A DNA stretch of 64,000 nt from Desulfobacca acetoxidans DSM 11109 (lineage in GTDB: Bacteria; Desulfobacterota; Desulfobaccia; Desulfobaccales; Desulfobaccaceae): contig NC_015388.1 of assembly GCF_000195295.1 (NCBI RefSeq), positions 1,550,001 to 1,614,000 on the forward strand, given 5' to 3'. Below, in pieces: positions 1-8,700 of this stretch. Below the pieces are notes generated by a model. That model was not told the origin of the DNA. It searched no databases and saw only the letters and a program-made list of their open reading frames with translations. Both the position numbers and the translations under genes were made by a program. Each line of letters starts with the position of its first letter. The stretch's first letter is position 1.

Positions 1-1
1 T

Positions 2-949
2 TTGGGAAAACTCTTCTTTGAGAACCAGGACACAAGCTCTTTAATCGTTGTGAAGGACAATTTTACCCGCCAACGGCATTGGCCGGTGCTGGAACAGACC
101 GCGCTGTTGCCGCAGATCATCCGGGCGGGCGTCAATCGGGGTGTTTGGTGTCTCTTCCGCCTGGCCAGTAGTGAGAGTGTAAAACCGGAAGAATTTTTTA
201 GTCGGGACACCGGCGAACTCCCTTTTGATTTAGACCTCACCCAGGAAGGTTGGTCTCTGGTTACCCTGCCCGGGGCCAAGAAGCGGGGCTGGGGGCCGGC
301 GGCTATAGACAAAAAGAAGCTCGAACACTTAGTGATTCACCAGATTGAAGAGAAAGAAGCCGTCACTGTTAAAGACGTCCAGGCTGAGACCCTGAAAAAC
401 TTTGGTGAGGTCCCGGAGGAAATCCTCTACGATGTTATTAAAGACCAGTTGCGCCATGGCAAACTGGCGGCTTATCCTGGGGTTGCCGATCAGCAGGAAA
501 AACCGCCGGGTTTATATTTAGGCAAAACTCCGCTAACGCCGCCCATTACGCCTGACCTGGTATTAACCACTCCGGCGGCTGTGGCGGTCAAGGGCTGGGT
601 GACGGCAGGACCGAATGCGTTCAAATTAGCCGGAACTGACGGGGCGCACCGTTTCTTTCCGTTACTGGGGCGATTGGGCAGTCTGTATGCCAGGGGAGCC
701 CAATCAACCATAAAATCTTTGGAACTGGTGGATTATGAAACTCCCGGCGGCGGCGCCTTGCGCTTGACTCTGGAAAATATCCCGCCCGAAGGGATGAAGC
801 GGCTCGAGGAATTCTTTGAGGTGCTGGGAGGAATTATTAGCCCTGGCCAGGACTCTGAGATATATTTAGAAATTGAGGACCCGGACGACTCATGTCCGCT
901 GGTGCAGGAGTTGAAAAAAAGATTCCATAACATGACCATTTCCGGTTGA
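2..949 (+). CDS. C-terminal part of a DUF499-like ATPase-type defence protein (cut by window edge)
   Basis: The frame is open to the left edge, so only the last ~315 residues are present and the start lies outside. No Walker motif is visible in this part; the ATPase core would be upstream. The visible portion has an LPFDLDL segment, a stretch running into a GW-rich loop near residue 95, and a C-terminal alpha/beta domain. Its place just ahead of a DUF1156 methyltransferase and a PLD/SNF2 helicase matches known loci in which a DUF499 protein, a DUF1156 methylase and a helicase occur together. The DUF499 assignment therefore rests mainly on context and general resemblance. The stop codon lies 11 nt before the next ATG, which suggests one operon. 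Confidence 0.55.
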   Translation: MGKLFFENQDTSSLIVVKDNFTRQRHWPVLEQTALLPQIIRAGVNRGVWCLFRLASSESVKPEEFFSRDTGELPFDLDLTQEGWSLVTLPGAKKRGWGPAAIDKKKLEHLVIHQIEEKEAVTVKDVQAETLKNFGEVPEEILYDVIKDQLRHGKLAAYPGVADQQEKPPGLYLGKTPLTPPITPDLVLTTPAAVAVKGWVTAGPNAFKLAGTDGAHRFFPLLGRLGSLYARGAQSTIKSLELVDYETPGGGALRLTLENIPPEGMKRLEEFFEVLGGIISPGQDSEIYLEIEDPDDSCPLVQELKKRFHNMTISG

Positions 950-960
950 AACATAAGCGC

Positions 961-1578
961 ATGGCAAACCACCATTCCGATCTGTTAGCCTATTACCAGA
1001 AGCACCTGGCCTCTTTGGTGACAACGTATCCTTTTGTTCTGCGCCTCGCGGAATGGAAGGATTATCCGGTGCCCATCCTGGTGGTGAAAGAACGGCGTGA
1101 ATTCATCAGCGACGGCAATGGCAAAAATCAATCATCGCTCCATGGGTCCACTAGAAAGATACTGTTGGAAATCGGTCATCTGGCGGGAGCCGCCCAACGG
1201 CGCTGTCTGCCCATCATCCGTCATCTGGTGGCGAAAGTCCGGGATAAGGCGGATGTTCCGCTGGAATTGCACCGCTTTCTGTCCAACGAGGGCCTGCGGC
1301 TGCGGCTCAGCCTGCCTTTGGATGAAGAGGCCGGAGCGAAATTGGGACTGATCTTCCGATTACAGGTGCGCCTGAAAGAACTGGATCGGGTGGAATTGAT
1401 TGCCCGGCGGGTGGCCAATTGCAGCCGGGAAGAGGCCGCTTATCTCCTCTCCCGCACCCTGAGGTTCGGCCCCGACGCCAACCGCTGGGCCATTTCCGGC
1501 CTGCGCCTGATGCTGGGCGGCCAGCCAGGCGACCCGGCCGTGGAAAAGATGCTGGCAAGGTTGCGGATCTCGGGGTAA
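961..1578 (+). CDS. Unrecognised 205-aa protein of the defence locus
   Basis: I do not recognise a family. The protein is mostly helical by appearance, basic and Leu/Arg-rich, with no Cys cluster, Walker motif or membrane segment. A TTG at 946 overlaps the upstream stop by 4 nt and would add five residues; the ATG at 961 is taken as the start, although neither has a clear Shine-Dalgarno. It lies between the DUF499-like gene and the antitoxin-like gene on the same strand with 11- and 24-nt gaps, so it is probably co-transcribed. An accessory or adaptor role in the defence complex is inference from position only. Confidence 0.7.
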   Translation: MANHHSDLLAYYQKHLASLVTTYPFVLRLAEWKDYPVPILVVKERREFISDGNGKNQSSLHGSTRKILLEIGHLAGAAQRRCLPIIRHLVAKVRDKADVPLELHRFLSNEGLRLRLSLPLDEEAGAKLGLIFRLQVRLKELDRVELIARRVANCSREEAAYLLSRTLRFGPDANRWAISGLRLMLGGQPGDPAVEKMLARLRISG

Positions 1579-1602
1579 CATTCGCCAAAGGAGGCAATTA
1601 TT

Positions 1603-1839
1603 ATGAAAAGCGTCTTGAATATCGAATTACTTAATAAATTTCAAGCAGTAGCACAAGGGCCGGATGGCGATCTTTTAATCAATCTCTTGGATATCCTCTA
1701 TGCCAGAATTGCCGATCAAGAGAATGATGATCAATATCTATCCCCCGATGATTTAGAGGCCATTAGACGCGGTCAGGAAGATATGCAGGGCGGCCGCTTT
1801 CTTTCTTTGGAGGATTACCGGAGTGGTAAGCGGCTATGA
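1603..1839 (+). CDS. Small antitoxin-like protein (78 aa), orphaned
   Basis: A strong ribosome binding site (AAAGGAGG) lies 8 nt ahead of the ATG. The acidic C-terminal half, with a D-D-L-E-A-I-x-x-G-x-E-D-x-x-x-G-R pattern followed by LSLEDY, resembles the toxin-binding tail of RelB/Phd-type antitoxins. Its stop overlaps the ATG of the next short frame (ATGA at 1836-1839), the usual antitoxin-toxin arrangement, but that toxin frame is only 28 codons and appears broken. Family assignment is by pattern, so moderate. If it is an antitoxin, it now has no intact partner here and may only autoregulate or be a relic. Confidence 0.6.
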   Translation: MKSVLNIELLNKFQAVAQGPDGDLLINLLDILYARIADQENDDQYLSPDDLEAIRRGQEDMQGGRFLSLEDYRSGKRL

Positions 1840-1922
1840 AATACGCCGTTTCTCAGGGTGATGAGCAAAATGTAGCAAAATGTAGGGTGGGCATTGCCCA
1901 CCCTACGGGAATCATCACATGA
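1836..1922 (+). pseudogene. Remnant of a toxin gene (28 codons) coupling two genes
   Basis: The frame begins with MKYAV, a common start of RelE/ParE-like toxins paired with antitoxins of the upstream type. After about 15 codons it runs into a perfect palindrome (1882-1906) and stops at 1920-1922. Both ends are ATGA overlaps: with the antitoxin-like stop and with the methyltransferase ATG at 1919. The simplest reading is that a toxin gene lost its body when the palindromic repeat arrived, leaving a short frame that still couples translation into the methyltransferase. The toxin origin is inferred from five residues plus context. Confidence 0.45.
1882..1906. repeat. Perfect palindromic repeat, 12-bp arms
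   Basis: Arms gtagggtgggca and tgcccaccctac are exact reverse complements separated by one base. A related palindrome with arms ggtgggc and gcccacc lies at 5782-5798 inside the start of the helicase gene, and a half copy (gtagggtgg) lies near 17013. It behaves like a dispersed REP-type element and here sits inside a broken toxin frame. Confidence 0.8.
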
Positions 1923-4900
1923 ATTTTTCTGACAAGCGCCTCATCGAACACGGCTTCCCCTGCCACCAGGTGGGGGCGGAGACCCAACGGGAACGGGGAG
2001 CCAGTTCTGCTTTGCCACCTCTCTATTATTTGCATGTCTGGTGGGCCCGCCGGCCTTTGACCCCCAGCCGGGCGGCCATCCTGGCGTCCCTTCTCCCGGC
2101 GGACACCGACCCGGAGAGGTTCATCCGCCGTCTGGGCATTGAAAAAGTTCAGGTCCTGGTGCGCGGCCAGGCGTGGACGTTGACGGGGGGCCTTCTGGGA
2201 AAAATCCAACGCGACGGGGCAGGACGGGAATTCCTCGCCGTGGATGCCGCGGTGGTGCGGGCCTTGGCGCGAGAGAACCAACAACGGTTGGAAAACCGGG
2301 CGTTGATAGCCCAGTTGCAGGCCAAAGACCCAGGAATAGCCAGCGATCCGGTGGTGCAGCGGTGGCATAGGGAAAGTCAGCCTCTGGCCAACCTATGGCC
2401 TGAGGAAGGAGAAGAACTACCGGTGCAAAGGGTGATGGGGGACCCGGCGTGGTATAAACAATTGCTTGCTATTTGTAAAGTATATAATACGAGGATACCT
2501 AACCTCTATGGATACGATAGAGCATTTGCCAATCCAACCAATCCAACCGATTTAGAACCTCGTGATATCATTATATTAGACCCAACTGCGGGAGGTGGCT
2601 CGATACCCTTTGAAGCTTTGCGACTGGGCTATAAAGTTTTTGCTAACGAACTCAATGCTATAGCAGCAACAATTCTTTACGGCACATTAGATTATCCAGC
2701 CAAATACGGCATTGGTTTGTTAGATAAGATCGAAAATTATGGAAAGATATTATTAGAAGCTTTGGACGATCAACTATCTAATATTTTTCCTAAAATAGGG
2801 AAATTGCCAAAACAAGAAAAGAATGAATTAGAAAATTATCTATGGCACTGCCCTGAATATTCACTAAAGTTCGATAAAGAAGAAGTTACAACTTTCCTCT
2901 ACACCCGGCAAGTCACCTGCCCCCACTGCCGGGGGGAAGCGCCGCTCTTAAATTCCTGTTGGCTGTCCAAAGAAGCCGGCGATGCCTGGGGGGTGCAGGT
3001 TATTCCCGATGGCAGTCTTAAACAGGGTAGGGTTCGCTTTGCCACCTACCGGGTACAGAAGGGAAAAGGCCCCAACGGCGAAGACCCCAACCTGGCCACA
3101 GTGAAGGACGCGGTGGGAACTTGCGTGCACTGCCGCCAGGCCATTGACGGCGATGAAATCAAGGCCCAGGCCCGGGGCGAGTCGCCTTTGGGGCAATGGC
3201 AGGATCGGCTGTATTGCGTAGTGGCCCAGCGTCTGGAGCCGGTGTTGGACAAAACCGGCCAACCGGTGCGTTATGCCAGTGGCGGGAAAAAAGGCGAGAT
3301 CAAGACCCGCAAGGTGCGCTTCTTTCGGCCCCCCAACGAGGGGGACCTGGAGGCCCTCAAGGAGGCCGAACGGCGATTAAGGGAAAAATGGCCCCGGTGG
3401 GAGGCTCAGGGGCTTATCCCCACAGAGAAATTTCCTGAGGGCAACGATAACCGGCCTATTTCCTATGGCATGCCCCGCTGGTGCGACATGTTCACCCCCC
3501 GGCAGCTCCTGGGCCACCTCACCCTGGTGGAGGGGCTGAATGCGCTCAAGCCTCAGATTATTGAGGCATTGGGCTTTGAGAAAGGCCGGGCCGTGGTGAC
3601 CTATCTGCAATTCGCCATTGATAAGGGAGTGGATTATAATAGTCGGCAGACAAGGTGGGAATATACGAGAGGGATAGTAAAAGGAAACTTTGGTCGCCAT
3701 GATTTTTCCCTGAAATGGACCTTTGGGGAAATGATTTTCACCGGCCCCAATTCCGGTGCATCTTGGGGTTTGTCACAGGTGTTGGATGCCTACGCCGGGA
3801 TTGCCGCCCTGGTGGAGCCGGTTCACCGCCATAACTCTAACTCGCTGCCCTTGACCATTCTGCACGGCACCGCGGCCCATATGCCGCAGGTACCTGACCG
3901 ATCCGTGGACCTGGTGTGCATGGACCCGCCCTATTACAATAATGTGCAGTATGCCGAGCTTTCGGATTATTTCTATGTCTGGCAGAAACGCACCCTGAAA
4001 GACCTCTATCCTGAGCTTTTCAACCGCCGCCTCACCAACAAGCAGGAGGAGGCAGTGGCCAACCCGGCCCGGGACGGCTCCGCTAAGGGTGCCAAGACGG
4101 CGTATGAACGCATGATGGGAGAGATCTTCGCTGAATGCCGCCGGGTTTTGAAAGATGAGGGGCTGCTGACCCTCATGTTCACCCATAAGAGTCAGGATGC
4201 CTGGGAGGCGCTCATCCGGTCACTGATAGAATCGGGCTGGATAATCTCCGCCTCATTTCCGGTGGAATCGGAAGCCGCTGAATCAATGCACCAAAAAAAC
4301 CTTTCTTCTGCCGCCAGCTCCATTTTTCTCTCCTGCCGCAAGCGGGAGGAGGAGCCGGCCTTACCAGCCATGTGGACCGGTTTGGGGGGACAGGGGGTGC
4401 AGGTGCAGATCCGGCAGGCAGTGGAGGCCGGGTTGCAGGAGTTCGCCCCGCTGCAGCTCAATCCGGTGGATCAGATGGTGGCCTGCTATGGCCGGGCCCT
4501 GCGGGTGTTGTCGGAGCAGTGGCCGGTTATGGACGGCGATGAGCCGGTATCGCCGTTGCGGGCCATGAACGAAGCCAGCCGGGTCGTGGCGGAGCATCAG
4601 ATAGGGCGGCTCACCGAGGGGCGGTTGAGCGTCGACGACCTGGACCCGGAAACCGCCTTGGGGCTCACCGCCTTCGGCATCTGGGGTCTGCATGACTTTG
4701 CCTTTGACGAGGCCCTGAACCTTTCCAAGTCGCTGAATATCGCCCTGGTAACCAAAGCGGGCGGTTATCGTCTGGAAGGCCGCATGGCGGGCGTCAATCA
4801 GGAAACCGCGGCGGGAAGGGCCAAAAGGCCGCGGGGCCAAGAACACCAGGAGGCCAGCGGCTACAGCGCCCCCTTGGTAAAAAAAGGCTCTAAGTTGCGG

Positions 4901-5143
4901 CTGGCCCAACCGGAAGAGCGCAGCCCGCAGCGGCTGGCCGATCCCTTGACTGACTGGGATGTGGTGCAGGGAGTCGTCATGGCTTACCGCCAGGGGGACA
5001 TCCCCCTGGTGCGGGATTATCTGGACAGGCGCGCCGCGGATAAGAAAGGCAAGATCAAAGACCTGCTTCAGGTCTGGGCCGCGGAGGTGGATGATCAAGC
5101 TTTGCGGCAAGAAGGGGAAGCGATTCTTTTCGGGCTGAGATAA
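1919..5143 (+). CDS. DUF1156-type adenine-specific DNA methyltransferase (defence-associated)
   Basis: A 1074-aa protein with the family N-terminus: the WWARRPL-SR segment near residue 42 is the DUF1156 hallmark. Methylase motif I (DPTAGGGS) is near residue 221 and the catalytic DPPY motif near 670, giving an N6-adenine or N4-cytosine methylase. Two CxxC pairs (about residues 333 and 402) probably bind zinc. A C-terminal region of about 250 residues follows the methylase core. In known defence loci such proteins accompany DUF499 proteins and helicases and presumably mark self DNA. The ATG overlaps the preceding 28-codon frame by ATGA. Bases 2455-2900 are visibly AT-rich compared with both flanks and cover motif I, suggesting a recombined segment. 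Confidence 0.88.
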   Translation: MNFSDKRLIEHGFPCHQVGAETQRERGASSALPPLYYLHVWWARRPLTPSRAAILASLLPADTDPERFIRRLGIEKVQVLVRGQAWTLTGGLLGKIQRDGAGREFLAVDAAVVRALARENQQRLENRALIAQLQAKDPGIASDPVVQRWHRESQPLANLWPEEGEELPVQRVMGDPAWYKQLLAICKVYNTRIPNLYGYDRAFANPTNPTDLEPRDIIILDPTAGGGSIPFEALRLGYKVFANELNAIAATILYGTLDYPAKYGIGLLDKIENYGKILLEALDDQLSNIFPKIGKLPKQEKNELENYLWHCPEYSLKFDKEEVTTFLYTRQVTCPHCRGEAPLLNSCWLSKEAGDAWGVQVIPDGSLKQGRVRFATYRVQKGKGPNGEDPNLATVKDAVGTCVHCRQAIDGDEIKAQARGESPLGQWQDRLYCVVAQRLEPVLDKTGQPVRYASGGKKGEIKTRKVRFFRPPNEGDLEALKEAERRLREKWPRWEAQGLIPTEKFPEGNDNRPISYGMPRWCDMFTPRQLLGHLTLVEGLNALKPQIIEALGFEKGRAVVTYLQFAIDKGVDYNSRQTRWEYTRGIVKGNFGRHDFSLKWTFGEMIFTGPNSGASWGLSQVLDAYAGIAALVEPVHRHNSNSLPLTILHGTAAHMPQVPDRSVDLVCMDPPYYNNVQYAELSDYFYVWQKRTLKDLYPELFNRRLTNKQEEAVANPARDGSAKGAKTAYERMMGEIFAECRRVLKDEGLLTLMFTHKSQDAWEALIRSLIESGWIISASFPVESEAAESMHQKNLSSAASSIFLSCRKREEEPALPAMWTGLGGQGVQVQIRQAVEAGLQEFAPLQLNPVDQMVACYGRALRVLSEQWPVMDGDEPVSPLRAMNEASRVVAEHQIGRLTEGRLSVDDLDPETALGLTAFGIWGLHDFAFDEALNLSKSLNIALVTKAGGYRLEGRMAGVNQETAAGRAKRPRGQEHQEASGYSAPLVKKGSKLRLAQPEERSPQRLADPLTDWDVVQGVVMAYRQGDIPLVRDYLDRRAADKKGKIKDLLQVWAAEVDDQALRQEGEAILFGLR

Positions 5144-5262
5144 TTGTTGGCGACATCCTGACCGGCATTGTCTATGGCGCCGAAATGGCCCGGACGCTCT
5201 GTTGAGATTTCCTTGGAGTCCCAGAATAGATCTGAAGTTGGTATTGTCAAAAAGGAGTCCTT

Positions 5263-5592
5263 ATGAAAAAAACAGTCTGGATTGCCTATGATTTAGGGGT
5301 AAAAGGTGATTACGAGGGTCTCTATTCTTGGCTTGATAATCACGGGGCCAATGAGTGCGGCCATAATATTGCAGTTCTGGAATATGACGTTAAGCAAAAT
5401 CTTATCGAGGAATTACAAAAGGACATAATCGAAAACGTTACTTTAAGTAAGCAGGATCGAATATATCTGATCTGGCGGGAAGGTGGCAAGATCAAGGGTA
5501 AATTTATTGTTGGTAAGCGCAAAGCCGCGCCCTGGTTCGGTTATGGCGCCCAAGAACCACAAATTGACGAAGAAGTGGAACAGCATGGCTAA
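5263..5592 (+). CDS. Small protein with possible Cas2/VapD-like fold, partner of a PIN remnant
   Basis: A 109-aa protein with a good ribosome binding site (AAAAAGGAG, 7 nt ahead of the ATG). The N-terminus (YDLGVKGDYEGLYSWL) resembles the first strand and helix of small ferredoxin-fold proteins such as the Cas2/VapD/SinR group. The middle carries DRIYLIWR and the end is basic (GKRKAAPW). No catalytic residues can be named. The next frame starts inside it (8-nt overlap) and is the front of a PIN-domain protein, so the pair looks like a toxin-antitoxin operon with this gene as the putative antitoxin. The fold is a suggestion, not a firm match. Confidence 0.6.
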   Translation: MKKTVWIAYDLGVKGDYEGLYSWLDNHGANECGHNIAVLEYDVKQNLIEELQKDIIENVTLSKQDRIYLIWREGGKIKGKFIVGKRKAAPWFGYGAQEPQIDEEVEQHG

Positions 5593-5743
5593 AAATCTCT
5601 TGCTGGACTCCGGATTCTGGTTCGCTCTCTATGATAGCAGAGATCGCTACCACGATGAGGCACAAATCCTTGCTGATCTATTAGATTTTCATAACTTGGT
5701 CATCCCTATGATAAACTCTTTGAATCCACTGTGCTGCGAATGA
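5585..5743 (+). pseudogene. Truncated PIN-domain toxin (52 codons)
   Basis: The frame starts MAKNLLLDSGFWFALYD, the typical first strand of a PIN nuclease with its first acidic residue, and continues through the first helices to NLVIP. It then ends after 13 unrelated residues, whereas PIN toxins usually have about 130-150. Bases 5709-5755 read in another frame give YDKLFESTVLRMM, which looks like a later PIN segment. An internal deletion with frame change is therefore likely. The remaining acidic PIN residues are missing, so it should be inactive. It lies between the Cas2-like gene and the helicase. Confidence 0.6.
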
Positions 5744-5750
5744 TGCAATT

Positions 5751-8700
5751 ATGACCGATCAGCCTGGAACTGAACGTTTTATGGTGGGCAGCGCCCACCC
5801 TACCGACTTTCGCGACCATCCCTGGCGCCTTTCCTATCGCAGTTCCGCCACTGGCCCGGGCGGCAAACCGATCAATATTCTCCACGATTTCTATATTCCA
5901 GTGTTACAGTGGGCCGTCCGCTACGACCGGGTGGCGGGATACTTTCGTTCTACCTCCCTGGCTGCGGCTTCCCAGGGCTTTAGCGCTTTTGCTGGCCGGA
6001 AGGGGAAAATCCGTTTGATTGTGGGGGCAGATTTAGACCCCAAAGATGTCCAGGCTATTCTCAATGCCTATGCCCAACAGGGGACTGATGGGTCACCAAC
6101 TGACAACTTGTTGGAGCAGGCTCTCCATGGCAGCCTTGATCACCCTGAAGCTTGGCCGGAAAATGTCTGCCACGGAGTACAGCTTTTGGGGTGGCTTATC
6201 GCCAGGCAGGTTTTGGAGATCAAGGTGGCCCTGCGGGTTCATGCCCGCAGCGGTGTGCCACTGCCCTTTGATTCGGTGGAAGATGGCTATGTCCATATGA
6301 AATGGGGCGTGTTTGCCGATGCCCTGGGTAATCGGATGTATATCAGTGGCTCCCTGAACGAATCAAAGACAGCCCTCACCCTGAATGCCGAAAACATTGA
6401 TGTCCACTGTGAATGGCGAGGGGAAACGGAACAGCAAAGAGTGGAGGAAGCAGATCGGGAGTTTCAAAATCTCTGGCAAGATCAGGCGGGCGGGTTGCGG
6501 GTGCTCAGCCTCCCAGAAGCCGTCCAGCAACGCTTGATTAACATTTCCGCAGGCATGTCCCGCCCCCGGGAAATTGACGGCGCCAGCGCCGCGCCGCTGG
6601 AAATCTCTCCTCCTTCAGCTCTGGAAAGGCTCCAATTTGCCCTCATCAAGGATGGCCCTCTTTTACCGGGAGGCAGGTTTGTCGGACTGGAGACTGCTCC
6701 CATTACTCCCTGGCCGCATCAGCAAATCGTGGCGAGGCGGGTCATTTCCACCTGGCCCTTTAGCTATCTCCTCTGCGATGAGGTCGGTTTGGGAAAGACC
6801 ATTGAAGCGGGGCTGATTATCCGTTCCCTCTATCTGTCCGGTTTGGCGAAACGGGTCCTCATTGCCGCCCCGGCGAGTTTAACCAGACAATGGCACCGAG
6901 AAATGGCCAGCAAGTTTTTTCTCCCCTTTGGCCGAGCCGTGGGAGGAACGCCTCTGACCCATGAATATCTTTTACCGGTGGAGGAAAAACAACCTGCGCC
7001 ATCACTTGTGGCTCCTAATCTCACTATTATTTCCACCGGTTTGCTGGTAAGAGCGGAACAGCAAGCTGTCCTTCAGGCTGCCGGGAGATACGATATAACC
7101 CTCATAGATGAGGCCCACTATGCTCGGCGGAAGAATCCGACGCAAGGCCTGCGGGCGGAGCCGAAACTTGGCAAGCTCTACCGGGTTATCGCCGAAATTC
7201 TCCGGCCACGGAGTACATGTCTCTTAATGGCCACGGCCACCCCGATGCAATTAGACCCGGTGGAGGTATTCGATCTGATCCGGTTAACGAACCGTTTAGG
7301 GCCTTTTCAATACGACCCTGGTTTGTGCCAATGGTATTATGACATATTATCTCGCCTGGTCCGGGGGCAGGCCGTTACAGAGATCGACTGGTCTTTTCTC
7401 CGGCAAGCCGTATTGGATGTCCAACGTCATGATCCGCTGTATTATGACTATGTACTCCGGGTGGTGGTGGATGGCAGAATCCGCCTGGCTTTGCGGCGGT
7501 GGCTGGATGATGGGCAGATTCCCCGTAGAAATGATTTGCCGGGATTCATCCGCCTGATTTTTTGCACCGCGCCGCTTTCCCGGGTCATGCTGCGTCATAA
7601 TCGTTCCTTATTGGAAATATATCGCGCCCATGATCAACTCCACGCCAATCTGGCCAAACGGGAAATTCTGCCACTGCCGGCGATTCGTTTTACTCCCCAG
7701 GAACAGACCTGTTATGACCAACTGGAAGAATATTGCCAGAAATTAGCCTCGCATATCGCTTCTGGCCTGGAAGCGGACCAGAAGGCGGCTATCGGGTTTT
7801 ATCTGAGTTTTTTGCGCCTGCGCTTTGCCTCCAGTCTTTTTGCCATTCGTCAAACGTTGGAACGCCGTTTAGCCAAGGTGAAATATACCTTAACCCATTT
7901 AGCCGACCGAGGAGAGACGGGTCAGGATGAGCTCGATTGGGAAGACCTTTTAGATGAGGGCGACGATGACCAATTAGTCGCTGAAACCATGCTGGCCAAC
8001 CGCAAGCCAGAAGACCTGCAATGGGAAATGCAGTATCTGCATTCCATGCTCTTGCCGTTACGTGATCTCTCCGGCACTTCTTCCAAAATGCAGGTTCTGT
8101 TGCGGGTGCTTGGCGACCGGAGAATCGCGGGTACCCATCGCATCCAGCCGGTGGTGATTTTTACCCGCTTTTTCGACACCCTTACCGATATTGTCAAGAG
8201 GCTCCGTACCATTGATATCCGTCTGCTCATCGGCGCCTATTCCGGCCAGGGGGGACAGTATATTGATCCGAAAACCTTTACCTTAGTCGGAGTCGAAAGA
8301 GAGGAGATCAAACGGCGATTCCTCCGGAGTGAGATTGACATATTAGTCTGCACCGACGCCGCCGCTGAAGGGTTAAACCTGCAAGGCGCCGATCTTTTGA
8401 TTAATTTTGATTTACCCTGGAATCCCATGAAAGTTGAGCAGCGCATCGGTCGTATAGATCGCATCGGGCAAAAATATGAGACTGTTTATGTGCTTAATTT
8501 GTGCTACGCAGGATCGGCGGAAGAAATCGTTTATGGGAGACTGCTCAGTCGATTAAGCCAGATCGGTTTGATTGTGGGCGGGCAACAATTGTCGCTGCTG
8601 CCCGTTACCAGGGAAGAATTCCAAGAATTGGCAGAAAGAAAGCTCAGTGAACCGGAGTTGGAAAAGCGTGCCAAAGAGAGAGCGAAACTGGCCAAAGAGC

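Noticed and set aside
4361-5110. Long minus-strand frame opposite the methylase
   Set aside because: Shadow of the strongly biased codon use of the real gene; no ribosome binding site or family similarity.
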